A DNA stretch of 64,000 bases from Chaenocephalus aceratus (GCA_023974075.1 CM043787.1:34257718-34321717); one strand, 5' to 3'. Counted from the first letter of the stretch, positions 10,830-25,809 are shown. The notes: generated by a model not told the origin, from the sequence alone. Numbers and translations: made by a program.

Positions 10830-13107
10830 CTTTTATGACCATTACATGAATATTGATGTTAATTAAAACAGAACCTCCCTTTTTGTGTATCACTCTATCA
10901 TGTTGTAATGGTAAGAGTTGGACACAGTTGGGAGCCAGATGGACCAGAAATTATTACGGGTCGGTTTCCCCCATGAGGGACACTGTGGAAATCTTCTTAG
11001 ATGTGCTAAGGGGCTTTGCATGTTGCCTCTTTCCATATATATCTCACATCAAAGTCTAATACAAATAGGATAGTAGCATAGTAGTACTCTTACCAAAATA
11101 GTATTTTAGGTAAAATGTCTCAAGACACACTGTGTTAATCCAGATGTTTGTGATGTTGATGAGGTGGTGGCGTTGATAGGAGTTCAGTTAATTAAAGACA
11201 AGGACAAGTGTTAGCTTAGTTTCCCACCTCCTTGTGCCTGAGAAACATGGGACCAGCCTATACTGTATGTTGGAAGGTACAATATATAAGAAAATGTATA
11301 ATACAAGATATAATAACAATAATATCAAATAGACTGAAACAGCTAATAACAGTTAGAGACCAATAATAAATGAACACAGACATTAGTAATGACTTTTTTC
11401 AATAAGCTATGTACTTTATCCTTTAGGTTTTAGTGGCTCAATATTTATTTAAAGTCACATAGTGAAGGTTCGGTTTTGTTTCTTTACTCCTTTATGAATC
11501 TCCTTTGAGCTTTACCTCATGAGTCACAGTACAACCAAGGAAAATACATCAGGTAATCATTTACAGAGATAAACCACATACCTTGATGTTTAGTTTACCT
11601 TAACGACTAAATGGTGAGTGATGAAAGATGACCATGAAAACATAATGTGTATAGAAGGCTATCTGGCATACACATGATGACAGATAAAGACTTGAGTACA
11701 GGAAATACAGCAACAACATTGTCAACATTTCAAAAGCCTGTCACAGCAAAACAAGTCTTTGCATCGGTAGTTGAAAAGACTGCACTTGTGATTGTCCATG
11801 TTTCATCACATTAACTTTAAGCAACTACTACTGACCTTCTACTAAAGCATTCAATACTTTCTGGATTGATTTCCTTCTTTATGCTCCAGGCACACATTGA
11901 TTCCAGTTCATGCAACTATGGTTACAAAAATCAATTTGCAAACACTTGGAATTTGCTTGAGATAGAGTATCTATTACAGTGGACATTTCAGTACTGTATG
12001 ACAAATCAATGGGTTTAGTTAAATGTTTTTTTCATGGTGTTGTAATAAAGCTGGAAGCAGGGAATGAAAGCCCCCTTGCTTGCGGAGAAATGCAGACCTA
12101 ACTAGACATTTTCCATTAATTCAAGGCAAGAAAGAAACACCTTCAAATTATATTTTTGATTATTTAATGTTTGCTTCCAGTTTGCCTTCTTCTAAGTCTG
12201 TAGTCAATATCGATGTACAACAAATGCCAATAAATTATGGAAAGGCAAATACAATTGTAACAGTTCCAGCTCGCAGCTGCTTTTAGAAATATTAAGTTGA
12301 AATTAAATTATATTAAATTAAAAAAGGAAGGTATTCTGTAAAGGCCACATGCAAGTTGAAGTTTTTCAGCACCGATACTTGACTTTACATTCATGTTATG
12401 AAAGATGCATTTGTGTGTCCACATTAATTGAACTGATGGCTTTCAATGTATGTAAGAGAAACCTAATCCTGAATGTCTGTGAAGTTAACCCGTGGCAACA
12501 AACATGCACTGAAAACCATTTATGATCAGTGGGACAGAGCAAGACCTGTGTATCGTATAGTGGGGTAAAGACCTGCTTAGGGTAATCCAAACAACCTCAG
12601 CTTTATGCCTCCCCTCCCTTCAGAGCCAAACACTGATCGACTCTCTGTGAGTGGCGGCCCGCCAGCTCCCATGTTCCTTACTATTGAAAAAAGGGTAAAA
12701 ATAACAGGAACAAGTTGTCGGAAATGAAATTTCAATTCATCCAGTCCCTTTATACACTGGTGCGAGAGCCTGTCGTTGAGAGGGAGGGATCAATAGTGTT
12801 TAGACAGCAGGGCAGATTTTCTAAGCGCTGGATCAATAGGAAGGAGAGAGGAAAAAATACCCTGGCTTTTTTTGGCTGTTGTAGTAAATACGAACAAATC
12901 AGTGGCCTTAGGCTAAATGGATTGACCAGCTGTTTCCGAGTTCTGTGTTGTAAATAAAGATCCATTCTGAGGTTTGTAACCGAGGCCCAGAGGCGAGAGC
13001 GCCACTGTTCAGGTTGGCCCTGCATGGGCTGTGCTAGGCCACAGTAGAGTCAGGGGGTGAGGGGGGAAGTCAAAGCGGGAGGGACAGAGCTGACTGCAGT
13101 TATATAA

Positions 13108-13141
<34 letters not shown>
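13108..13141. repeat. (CT)n-(AT)n compound microsatellite
   Basis: A short CT run is followed directly by about 12 AT dinucleotides and an A run. Non-coding. Confidence 0.95.
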
Positions 13142-13148
<7 letters not shown>

Positions 13149-16100
13149 GTTATATTTACTGTATTCTTCAAACACAAAAGACACAGACACTTTTTTGCCC
13201 TTTTTTTTCACTATTGTCTTATAAAATGATCAAAGAACAAGTGGCATTTTTTTCCCATTTTTTAATAGGTTTCACTTTAGTAAGTTCAAACACCAACTGG
13301 CAACAGTGGCAGGTTAAATATCTCCAACAATACAGTCGGCTAATCAGAGGGAAAGATCCTGACAGGATGACTTATGGTCTGCTTGCTTTGCCTCACCTCT
13401 GGACTTATTAAAGAAAAACACGACAGGCCATGCTTTCACCAAAGTCATTGGTCAACGACAGTGGTGCATTTGATGGGTGAAATTCATCACTAAGAACTCT
13501 TCAGCCTAAACAAAACACACATTGGAGCGCCAAACGATACAAGACCCTATGGTCATTACCAATCTCCTCTAAACTCAGCGAGAAAACACCTTGAATGTGT
13601 GGGGGAAAAGGATGGCTGTTGACTCAAGCTGCGGGGTTGACAAGAAAAAAAGAGAAGAGGGAAACATCTTAGGGTTTTTGATGTTTTTGGAAACACCATC
13701 TGGGGCTCAGAATAAAAGCATACGTGGTTGAAATCCCTTTCCACAGTTGAGAGAACAACCTAGCTTTACATTTGGCCCAACTAAAGATACAGCGCTCCCT
13801 GTTGTTATATACACCAGCCTCTCTCTGCATGAGGCCAGTACAACTGCAGTCTGGTGTTGCAACTAAAGAGATCTCACACTTACTGTACAATCGCAGTCAC
13901 ATAACAGACATGGAAACTTCACAAGAATACATAAATAGAGCAGCTGGACATGTAACTCATTTGAGAGCAATTTCCCAATGTAATTGAGGCATTGTGTGAG
14001 TGTGTGTGTGTGTGTTTGTGAGTACCGTCTCTCTCTGATTAAGGTGACCTAAGATTGCGCATTTACCGAATCTCAGGCTGAGCAGAGGTTAGAGCACAAC
14101 TCATTGGCTTCCTGAACACATTACCTTAATGATGCCATTCCTCACGCCTCCATTTCAACACATGGAGCAGTTACAACGTCGATTAAGACATTCAAATGAC
14201 TCCCCCAGCTATTTACCCGCTGCTCTAGCACAAAAGGGTAACCTGAATTAAGTGTGACAGCGCCGACTCGTTTCCCTTTCCAAACAGACAAAACACATAG
14301 AGGAAGTCATCATGCGGTAACGGTCATTAAACATTTAGATTACAGCTCTCTTGCTTTCCGGAAAACTCTTGTCTTTTCTCTGCTTGTTAAGAGAATTGTT
14401 TTTTTCTTTTAATATGAAAGTGTTTATTATGACAGATTGTGGAGCTGACTCTGAAGGCTGTTTGTTCTCTTGTTCCTGGCATCTGATCAAACCTCATTTA
14501 CTCGACTGGGGGATTGAATAAGAAGCCTGAACATTAACCCCGTGTCTGCCTCTGGAGCAGGAGTGGCTGCTTCCCTCCTCATTTCATATTTGATGCACCT
14601 CAGTTGAAAGGGATGCTGTTGTCACCCCATCAAAAAAGATATTTAGAAATGAAGACATTTACTAACTTGTACATGAGGTGTATGTCCTGAGAAGCTATGA
14701 ACTTTCAATGTCAGTTGCCAAGGACAAAAAGTCTAATTGAATTGTCAGCTTCTCTTCTTTTAGTGTGGCTATGGCCAGGTTGAGCTGCATATCTCAGGTC
14801 CTTATTGTGGTCAACTCCCCACAGAAGATCTGTTGCATATTTTGGCTTATTTGACAGTTATCCCCTGTTTTGAGCTATTTGGGGTATTCTTGGGAGGAGA
14901 CAAGGGTTATCGAGAGTGTTTATGTTCCTGCCTGTATCGGGTCTTCTAATGTGAAACACAGGGCACTTAGGTATTCAGACGCCTGGGGCTATTCTCTAAG
15001 TGGTCTTTACTTTGAAAACACAGGTGCCCTCCAGGGGTTGATGAGTGGTGGTTTTGTGCATGTGTGTGTATGCACGAGGACGCAGTAAGCTGGGAGGGCA
15101 GATAAAATAGCTGCACTGTTCTGAGGCCCATGCAACGCTCTGAATAATATATCTATACATCATGAGTCCATGTCAGACTTTGATTCAGTGTGGTGGTCTT
15201 GCAGAAACCACTGTGGTATTATCTTTAATAATGCAAACTGGGATTACCCGCTTACTCTCTGATAAATATGAGCAAATCAATTAATTCCACTGACATTCCC
15301 CCCTACAGCACATATATAAATCCAACATTGAGCTTGGCTTTCTTGTTTTTGGTCTCTAAAGCGGGACTGAATAGTTTAGTTTTTATGTCCTTATTTTAAG
15401 AGAGTAGGCAAGATTTGTTATTGTTGCAGAACACTGTAAAATAACTGTGATGTTGATATTTGAAAATCAAATGAGGTTTGGAGGGAGCTCATAAATTAGA
15501 CAAATAAAGTTGCATATCCAGCGCTGCTGGTGCATGAAAAAAATGAATATTTGTGATAAAATAAATCAGATGTTTGACATATCTCAACCATAACCAAGCA
15601 AGAAAATGCATTGAATACTGTATAAACATGTAGCCACAATGGTCATACAGAATCACTGCTCACATTGACTGTGTCTTGCTAGAAAAGTGGGTCCAAATGA
15701 GGAAGACACAATAAAAAATGTTTGTAATGTGTCTTTTGCAGTAGTTAGGGTGGCAGTGAGTGCAGTACTGATGGAGAGGCCCCATGGTCATTTTAAAGGC
15801 TATGGAGCACTTAGCATATCTCAGCTGGTCCTCATGCCAATGACCTTGGTAATGAGGAGCAGCTGGTACAACACTCATTAGGCCTGGATATCTCCACCTA
15901 CAGGAACCATCTTTTATTTCCATAAAACCTTTTATCTATTTCTCTTTGTGCTCCTATAGAGTCCAACACCGGACGAGGGCCATTAATGGCTATAGCAGTA
16001 CGGAAAATGTCATTACATAGCTTGTCTTATCAATACTTCTAAAAACAGAACATCAATGGAAATAGAGGCAGAGCAGATATAATATGTTTCTGGCAGTGTC

Positions 16101-17519
16101 ACAATCTTGTAGGTCTAATTAAGTCGAGTTCAACAGAAAAGCTGCATGAGAGGATAGAGGAGACCCAATTAAAACCAAATCGACAACTTCAGATGCACTG
16201 GTTCATGCTCGCAATGAGCAGGAACCTGTGAAAACAAGAAGAACAAGCTTTATTAGTCCCTAAAAAACCCTGTTGCATTAATATTCTAGCCTAATGAAAG
16301 CTCAGCCCCCCCTCCCCCCATTTCCCTACACTTGCCTGTCACTGTTCGGTTCATAAATATTGTCTATTATGATCATTATGACTTTTTTCTACAGATATGC
16401 AGAAAAAAAACGAGCCAATTACCAGGATGACAGGTGAAATGGGATCTTGCTGAGAAGAAATGAAGGGTTGCCATGGAGATAAAGCCAAAGATGAGACTGT
16501 ATGTATAATCATGTGACCAATATCTGGTTAAACTGTTGCTACGCTCTGGCCACTCACTCCAAAGGACACTTAACCTCAATCGCTGGCAGCAATTGCAGGC
16601 CCATGTTGCTGAATATATTAGCCATTTCAGTCTGGCTGTGTGTCGGGGGCTGCAGCTTTATCCAAAAACAAGGCATCCTGCCCCTCCCTCTTATTAATGA
16701 CAGCCCTGGAGAACTGAGAACAGTGCGAGGATATTTACACAATCTGCATCTAAGGAGAGTTTTGACGATGTCACAATATCCAGAAGTAGTGGACACAAAG
16801 CTGGACAATAAAGAGTCAGAGAAACACTTGTGTTAACTAGAAGTGTCTGTTACAGTTATACAGCAAAGAAGCAGCAGGACTTTTCAGTATGATAGAGGTA
16901 GAGTAGAGGTGTTCCTATTCAAAGCTCTGTCTGATTTGTTTTGATCTATGTGCTGGTAACAGAGCACTGTACCTACATGTGCTGTGTGAAACTGTGTCCC
17001 ACTCTGTGATCTACTTTATTAAGAATACACTACCTTATGCACAGATAGGATTAATAATTGAGAATGTGTAAAATGGGATTTGAAATGAAATGACTTGGAT
17101 CAAAAGTTAATTAAAAAACACCTTGCACAAATATATCTTTTTAGATTGTGCCTGCTCACACGACCTCAAGAGAGGTTCACATCGATGTGTTGAGCGAGTC
17201 AACGGCAGACAAAACATATCTACTTTGAAAACTGGAGCCGAGCAAGAAAGTGGTCCTTCTGTCTTTGTATTTGTCTCTCACAGAAGACAAGTCTACTTGA
17301 GGATGTAGATAAAAAATGTATTATTTTCTTAGTGATTCAATTAATACAAAGCAAACGAGTGAGGCTCATTGGCAGTTATACCAAAATCACCCTCTATTAT
17401 CACGTTAAGAACTCGTTCTAAAAGTCATTCTAAAGTGAAATGCAACATACTGCAATGCAGATATGCCAATGATAATGATGCTGGAGTGAAACGTGTGGAC
17501 GGAAATTATACAAATAAAT

Positions 17520-17840
17520 GAATATGCTCAAACAAACGGGAAAAATCATCCGACCAGAGCAATTATGGATCTAATCAGAGGTTTCCTGCGTGAAGGTACA
17601 GCTCTGCTATCTCGCTCCCATTTGCATCATAACAGTGTGCAATATTAATTTCCGAGTTTACTGCTTATTGGAAGTGCAAAGTATGAAAAGCCATTAAGGC
17701 CCCAAATAGGAAAGCAATTTGCTGTCACATGGATTCGGCTCTATTAAAAAAGAAAAATCTTGTTAACCATTTGGAATTAGAGTCATTTGGCAAAAGGCAT
17801 TCTGCCGCACTCCAGTAAAATAAGTAATTATGCCCCTCGT
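17520..17840. other. Candidate conserved non-coding element
   Basis: Non-repetitive sequence containing an octamer-like CCATTTGCATCATAAC (about 17620), CAATATTAATTT, GCCATTAAGGCCCC and AGTAATTATGCCCC, with long AT-rich words and no open frame. Octamer (POU) and TAAT/ATTA cores close together are common in deeply conserved developmental enhancers. This is a judgement on texture; no alignment was possible. Confidence 0.3.
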
Positions 17841-19959
17841 CCTTCTATCCCTCTCTTTCTTTCATTTGCACAAGCAAAGTGGGGAGTGGTGGATAGGGAG
17901 AGCGACTGGATGCAAAGGTAATTAAAGTTGTTGGCTATCTGTTTGGTTAATGTAGGGATCAGGCCAGCTGAGAGCTTTGGAGGCGAAAGCAAGATGAGAA
18001 ACATCCATTTTTCTGTCCCTGTCTGGCAGCCCCCAGGCTAACTCTGATCCGGTCCATATATCACCTATTCCCATCCTGCAATCCACAAACTACAAAGGGA
18101 ACCATCCATATAGAAAACCTGGAAGTGACTATTCCTCTGAGCTTATCTCAGTTTCATTTAGGTTCCAACTGAGTAAAATCTCATTAGCAGTTCCCAAATT
18201 GTGAGTAGCCTACTGTTTAAATTAAACCATCTCTGCAGGCCCTGATGTCTTAGCAGCATTAATACCATGTACTTTAAATGCTGGATTTTGCATTCATTAA
18301 CAACATTCATCACGTTCTCGAGTGTAAAAACCCCGCCTTAAACTTTTCCTTTTTTTCATTACTATAAAACAGGCATGCCTTTAATATGATAAGATTAGAA
18401 AACAGCTGCAATACATACTAATTTAAAGTATATATCGGAGAAAAACTAAACTACACAGCTTTAGACCCCCCTCTCTCTCATTCATATTCCAACCAAACTC
18501 ATTTGGAGTGAACTCTTGACCTGAACCTTTAGTTGAGCTGTATTTTCTGAACAGTGTCATGACCTCTTAATCATCATCACCCAAGCTCAATGGGTAACCA
18601 ATCCAACAAGGCATGGCTCCCCTCACTCCACCATAAGAATAAGAGCAACAAAAAAAGGGCGATTTATGGGGTGGCATGTATGGCCTCTAAGGTGTTTTAT
18701 GGTTGGACCTGCATGGCCTATTTAGAGAGCACTGCGTGCTCCGTCCTGACCACAGGTATTGATCGTCAGCAATGGCCATGGCGTGCCTGACTTGTTAAAG
18801 CCCTGCATGTGCCCTCACGAGGAGATGAAAATGAGGCCTCTGTGTGTAATGATCTGTGTATGAGCAGGGAGAGGAGGCCACAGAGACAGAGAGGAGAAGA
18901 GATTAAATCATTCCTTTGCTCTTTTAGGAGAGGCACTGCAGGCAGCCATGCTCGGCTGCTTAATGTGGGATCTGTTTTTGAGAAGAAAATTAAAAAGAGC
19001 GAGAGAGAAGCGAGTGAGAGGGATAGTGGCGGAAAGAGAGATAAATGGCTGGATGTGAAGGCGGTAAATGAGAGCATCCTGATGCAGGAGCTGTGTGCGG
19101 ATGTCCCTAATGGGGTAGGCTGATGTGAGCTGTCTGCTAGCTGACCACCACTGTTACATCGCCTCCTTGCTCCCCCACACCAGGCCCTTCCAGCGCTTAG
19201 ACGCTCCATGCTAATTGGCAGAAAACGATGGTGCATAACAAGTACAGAAGAGACATTGGTCTAATTTGAAAGGGGGTGAAACGATGGATAAAATGCTTCT
19301 AATCATATGAGGCATGTTCTTGTCTGTGAGGCAGGGACTGCGTTTTTGTATTGTTCCCCTTGAGAATCTTGAATCAAGTCACACAGGGACAGAGACGTGT
19401 GAATCCACACAAGCTTTAAGACAAAAAGAAAGGCAACAGCAGATACAACTCACTTTCAAGTTTGTTTAGTCAGAAAACAGCCAAAACTTTGAAGGCAGCA
19501 CTACATATTTACTTAGTTATTATACACAAAAAAGAATAAAAACATGGCTTATTCAATTCCACCGTGAATAGTCTTACAAGATGTGTGAATTGGACAATCA
19601 AGTGGTGTCAAAATCACTGGAAGAGTGGGCGTAGTTCAAGAAAAGAGTGACACTTTTTTTTACAGCAGTTGAATGAACCAGCTTAAATAGGAGGGATGGC
19701 GGGTGTGAATATGCCAATCACTGAGAACAACTGGCATTGTATTGTTTTCACCAGAGGAAGTCAAATATGGCACAAACAACCTCTGCTGCACATCATGAAA
19801 CAAACTTAAAAAAAGAACTGAAAAACAAAATGTACCTCAGAATAATTTTCGTTTGACATGTGAAACACTAAAAGATGTTGGGGCTCTTGGCTGCATTAGA
19901 CCTTTTGCATGACCCCACCCTCGAAGCCTCTCACTTCCTCCCCACAGGGTGAGTGCCTG

Positions 19960-20240
19960 TTCATTTCACCTCATTAACGCAGCCCTCTGCCATCATTAAG
20001 ACGTTTGCAGTCAAATTAATTGAAAGACAGATTAAAAATAAATTAAGAACAACGCGTTGCAGAATGCCATACGTGCACTTCATAAATCACCAGGGCAAAG
20101 CCAGGAGCTGGCTCCCCATAATTAACTGAAGACTATTTATTTTATCCTGACGGTATAAATTAGAATTCAGACGCACAGATTATATTAGGGCTGTCTGCCA
20201 TGCGGAACTGCTGAGGGGTGTGCGGAATATTTTAAGGATA
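19960..20240. other. Candidate conserved non-coding element
   Basis: A run of TAAT/ATTA-core words (CCTCATTAACG, CATCATTAAGACG, AAATTAATTGAAAG, CATAATTAACTGAAG) with CTTCATAAATCACC and GGTATAAATTAG in unique sequence. No open frame and no repeat signature are seen. It resembles a homeodomain-rich enhancer in an intron. Inference only. Confidence 0.3.
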
Positions 20241-20823
20241 CAAAGAGGAGAAACAGAGGTAGGGAGAGGGAGAGAGAGAGAGATAATATGTAGAAAGCCA
20301 AACAATATGTAAATGCATACATAGCAGAGAGATAACATTTGTGTCCCATGGAGCTAGTATTTACTCAGGCAGTGCATAAAGAATAAATAGACTTAGCAAT
20401 TAACCGCAATAATCAAGTGCCTGATTAAAAGAAACAACATATGTCTGATTATGAATGAACTGCACCAGTTGTTCTGCTGGATGGTAAAAACAGGTTACAT
20501 ATTAAACAGCAGGTTTAACCAGCGTTGCTTGTTTACGGTACACTAGGCCTGTGATCAGTTTTAGAACTGGTGACATAACACTACCCAGGAAATCTCCCCT
20601 CGTTCTCCCCCGCTGCTTTCCATGCTCCTGCTGTATCACTACCTGGCCACTTCACATGCAAATGCAGACTAAAGCTTTTCTGTCAGTCAGCCTCAGACAC
20701 CCCCCACAGACACGTTTGTATCTCTCTGTCTCTCTCGCTGGCCACACACTGCCTCCTCGTGGGCACAGTGCCCAGGCTGGCACCAAGCCAGACCTGCTCT
20801 GCCACACTGGACTGGCAAAAACA

Positions 20824-20894
20824 TCTCTCTCTCTCTCTCTCCCTCTCCCTCTCCCTCTCCCTCTCTCTCTCTCTCTCCCTCTCTCTCCCTCCCC
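20824..20894. repeat. (CT)n / (CCCTCT)n low-complexity tract
   Basis: A CT-rich tract interrupted by CCCTCT units. It creates open frames rich in Leu-Ser on plus and Arg-Glu on minus over 20551-21183, which I do not regard as genes. Confidence 0.95.
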
Positions 20895-23800
20895 ACACTC
20901 CAGATTCCCCCGCACATCCTTTCATCAGAATGCCTGTGGCCCTCTCCTCCTCCTTTCTCTGTCTTCATTCTGCACCACAGCTGAGATCCACACTTTGAAA
21001 GTATGCCCTCCAACCAGCCAGAGAAGAATAATGCTACCACGACTACTGCCGGGGATAAATAAAGCACTCACACATTTGAATGCTTGGTTATTATGCAATC
21101 ATACTGAAGGCAAAACTGAGTTATCTATAAACAATGTTACATCAAGGCCCCATTTCAGGTATCAGGTGCGTAGGGGAGCATGAACAAGCACTGTACACCC
21201 GGAGATGTATTCAATGTTGTACATTTTCATGAATCAACACAAAAATAAGGAATATGAGGCCCTTTGTTTGCAGTCAACACTGACAGATATGACAATACAA
21301 TATGTGAGTGCCAGCAGGCTCAAAGTTGTTCTTGATAGATTGTATGGTTTGATATGATCTGCATTGCAGCCCGCAGCCAGGGGGCAGAAGCTGCACTATA
21401 CAACTGAAACACAACCACCACAGTAAATATTAAAAAATGAAATTGTCAAAATGATTAAGTAGTCTACATAGAAGATATTTTTTATGCTGTCATCCTGTAA
21501 AGTAATATATATAAACATGAATCAAGAGCTCATCTAAGAGAGGGGTGTGACTTAGCCAGTGTCTTTTCATTTCACAAAGAACTGAACATTAAGTGAGTTT
21601 TTATAGCAAGACAGCTAGTGTCTGAAATAATCAATGACATATAATATGCCTCATATTTTACTTAATATGTGCATTACACTTCCTGATTTTGTTGTAGTCG
21701 TTACTATTGCCTATGAATGTTCTGTTTCTTGCTCACTGTGGATGTAAATAAACTCAGGTGGAATGGTAAATTATGGCATTAATCCGGTAGTGCATCTTTA
21801 AGAATGAAGTATTTTTATATATTATTGTTGGTTATGCAAGTGTCCTACTGTGACAGCCTTACAGAGGGAGACTTGTAAACAGAGCTGCACCCAGCACATA
21901 ATCTATTTAAATCCTACTGTAACGCAGGGTTATATCCACTTCCCCTCGAAATATAAAGTCAATTGCAGCCATGTTTGTATTCTGTATTGGGGACTCCTAT
22001 CATGCCTTTTCTTTGGATGAATATGGGGGGCAATATGGAGAGTCTAACACAAGGTTTTGAACAACCTTTGCTTTTTAAGGCTGTATGGCTTGTTTTTTAG
22101 TACAAACTGTAGCCCGATGAGTCACCCTGTGCGATTATCTGATCAGGTCAGCTGTCTAAATCGCCATCACTGCAAAAACAGAATTAAAAAATGTAGTATC
22201 TGCAATGCATTAATTGACACATACACAACAAAAACTCTACCCAACTGATGTTAGCAAGGCTTTGACCCCAAAATTACAAGCATATTTGTAACAGTCGTAG
22301 CACGAAAAACAACCAGCCTGCCTTGTATAATTTTGTTTCCCCGGTGAGTAAGAAGCCTTGGAGGCGAGTGCATACGCAGCATTCATGTTTGTTAAGATAC
22401 ATGGCTAGAGCCGGCCTTTTTTCTCAAGCACCGGAAAAAATAGTAAATCACCAGCAAAGAAAATAAATATATACTTATTACATTCTGCACACTGCATATA
22501 TTCGCCCCCTTAACATATTGCACAGGCTCAGTGTTAATGTGCAGAGCTGCACATGGGAAAAAAACATGCCATGAAAAATGACAGTAGGGAGGGGTAACTG
22601 CGGACCTGGAATATAATGGTGCGGTGGAGCGGAGGAGAAATAATCATACCTAGTGGTGGGGGATGAAGGGAGAAGGGAGGAGCGAGAGGACGACGAGTCT
22701 GTGCCCTGTAGCAGGGAAATGGAGCTCCACTGCTCTGCTGCTGGCTGCCTGATTCCCCAATAACGCTGCACAAGAGCTCCCTTCAGCAAGGGGCAACAGC
22801 AGCCAGTGTTTGTATACAAGAAAAGCATTCCCCTGACACTCCGCAGCCAATTGAGAGACATACAGATGCTGCAATATTACATTATGCACATTATAGCAGA
22901 CACTGGGGTGCTTGCTACAATAAAACACTTAAATGAATACAAAATATTTATAATTATTAAATCCAAAGGAAATGATCAGGCAAATATTCTGAAGTGACTG
23001 ATATAGCAGCTGTCTTCCGTCCTGCACATAATTCTGATCAGAGCTGCAGTTCCCTTTGTGGCCGTTAGGTGTCTCTCTTTCACTTCGCATGGCTGAGGCT
23101 CTCTCTCTCTCCAACTCTGATCCTGAACTCCCATCTACACATAATATATACACCATCATTTGAAAATGGCAGCTTTTTGAAAATTCACCTTGATTATCAG
23201 ACATTAAAAGTGACTTCTCCAGAGCTGAGTGTCTGGCTAGGGGGATGGCTGCAGACAGCAGAACAATGCAGCAGGCTTGATATTAATGCCTGGCTGGGGT
23301 GTGCAGGGAGGAGAGAGGAGCCAGCCCTTTGTTCTCTCCTACAGCCAATTATTTTTTACGTGTGCCTCTTTTCACAACAACAAGAGAGAATTTAATTTTA
23401 ATGCACTCTCTGGAAAAAAAGGGGGAAAACACATCTACAGTATTCTTAAACAGAGATGGGGACTAGCATCATCGGTTAAGTATATATGCACACATCTCTG
23501 TATGAGGCATAGACGGATGACAGGGGCAACAGAATGACATCAACACAAACACACGCACAGCAGCATGAATCCTCTCGTGCAAAATTCTAAAACACATACT
23601 GTCTCACTTCTAAACCAAAGCAGAACCTTCCTGAAGAAAAGCCAAAATGAGAAGAGAGACAGTGAAATAAAACCACGGCTATTTCATTATACAGCCTAAT
23701 GGTGCAGTTGTGGGGTGCACATTAACATGTGCATACCCAGGACACAATGATAAGAAAGCACACAAAGCACAAATAGCAAGGACTCCTGATCAAATGGCAT

Positions 23801-24851
23801 GGAAAATAAAAAACCCAGAATTGCTGCTGGTAGGTATGTGGCCAAATATTTTTCTAATTGGAAGGGCACTTTATCTTACTGTCAGAAAGGCAGTAAAAAG
23901 CGGTACTGTTCCCAGAAGGAGAGGAGCACAGCTTGCTGGCCTTTTATTAGTGCTGGAGCTCTGATATATGCGTCTGCTCCAGGCTTTCATCAGGAACCAG
24001 CATCATAAACACACGTACATCCACACAAAGAACTGTTACAAACTAGCCACAGTGAAAACCCAACACTATTTTCCAAACATGCAATGAGCGTACACTCTAC
24101 AGAAATTATTGCCAAAAGAAAATCTAAAAAAAATCTAATGATGCCAACATTATCTTGGGGATTTTCTAGTTTTACAAGTTAACACAATGATAAAACATCT
24201 ACAATAAGAGGCATTCAAATCCAGAGACAACAGAGCAGTGTGAGGAGCGAATAACCACCTCAGTACAACCAGGCAGTGTAAAATACTACTGTAACAAACT
24301 GGCAGTGTAAAACGATTAAGTCACTAGAGAATAGAAATACAGCAGGAACACACAAACACTGCTGCACAAACTCTTAAATATGCAGTTCATGATAAGCTAC
24401 ATTTTTCTAACAGAGGCTCTTCACACTGACACAGGGAGACAGACACACAGGCACAGACAAAGACAGCCAGACTGACAGACGCATGCGCACACACACTCGC
24501 ACACCCACAGGCTACATTTAATTTCAGTCCTTGGGCAGACAACTAAATGGCTTGTGTGTGGGACCTACTCTGCAGCACAGCAAAAGCAATTCTCTGACGA
24601 TGGTGAAATTAAAGGGCAGAATCCAGCCTGTTTATGGCGCTCACTCTCTTCTCCTCTCAATCAAATGTTTTATTAGCAATCATTTGGTAGAAGTCATGTT
24701 CTTTAGAGGCAGCCGGCATCCTGACAGCAGCCGCTAGACAGACAACACCATTTCAGCACGAAACACTCCTATAATTTACACCTGGAGCTAAGGGTCTGCT
24801 TGAAGCTTTAATTAACCACACGGTAACTATGTTTTAAGGGGACATGCTTAC

Positions 24852-24897
24852 CTGCTGCTTCCATCATGTCCATGCTTTTATATCCTGTGTCTTGATT
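24852..24897 (-). CDS. Candidate short exon, minus strand
   Basis: A near-ideal donor (GCAGCAG followed by gtaagcatg) ends a 46-base minus-strand frame reading NQDTGYKSMDMMEAA from phase 0. That matches the exit phase of the exon at 27961-28060. The acceptor (gcgacttacataag) is poor, which is the main reason for low confidence. It would leave one base for the next exon. Confidence 0.25.
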
Positions 24898-25809
24898 CTT
24901 ATGTAAGTCGCAAAATTGGATATATCATGAAGCACATGACTGAGACATAAACAGCAGCTGACAAAATAAAACATGTTTACCAGTTTGTATAAAAGCCCAG
25001 TAGGCAAGAGGGTGTCTGGTTCTGGCTGAGCAAATATCAAAAACATTGTGATCCTACAAAGGGAATAATAATGTGAACAAAATGCAATGATAACATGAGA
25101 ATGTATTGATCAGCTATGGAGAAAGCTCTACTTTGTAAAATCACTATTTTGATTCTGTTGGCTTAGGTACGAGCAGTACTGTGCTGCTGATTAAGGCAGC
25201 CATGTTAGACAACTCTGAATGTAGCTTCAGGGAAGCAGAGCAATCACTAACATGTCCAGCGTTTTGCTTCTACACTGTTCCTTTTTTATCTTTTAACACT
25301 AGGCAGCATTAGGGGACAAAGCTTTTCATTGCACATTGCTTTGTAGTGGTATGATTGTTTATCTTAAAAAAAGTTGGTGTTTTCATCAATTAAATTGAAA
25401 ATGATCATGTGGTATTAAAGAACAAGGAAGAAACAGATAGTGATTGTATATTTTATGGAAACACATATTTGTGGATGTTCTGCTGTAAATATGTGGAATA
25501 GGTGTATTGGTATATATGTGTGCACACTGGCCCCCTCGATTGTATCACTGAGGCATCTCTTTCTACCCCCCAACCCCCACCCTGCTCTGCTCTCATCTCC
25601 TCTGGTGTCTGGGAGCAGTAATCTGTTCCTGAGCCAGCGCTGCTGGGATTATGCAGCGACTGGAGATAGGATATATGCGTCATTAAAGCGGAGAGCACAA
25701 CGTTGCAAAAGGAGGGAGACAAAGTCAACAAAGGTGACACAGAGACAGAGGAGACAAATAGCAGACACCCGCATGTACCCATATGCACACACAAATAGAC
25801 ACACACATA

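Larger units (their letters stand above)
9919..24851. other. Large intron-like region, no gene recognised
   Basis: About 15 kb of unique sequence without a transposon I can identify and without a convincing exon. It contains a short tandem duplication (10748-10829), a (CT)n/(AT)n tract (13108-13141), a (CT)n tract (20824-20894) and two blocks with the texture of conserved non-coding elements (17520-17840 and 19960-20240). The scarcity of transposons here contrasts with 25-37 kb and suggests constraint on insertions. The long open frames at 18766-19236 and 20551-21183 are low-complexity artefacts. Confidence 0.5.

Noticed and set aside
20551..21183. 210-codon plus-strand open frame
   Set aside because: Dominated by the (CT)n tract giving Leu/Ser/Pro repeats; no domain or splice support.
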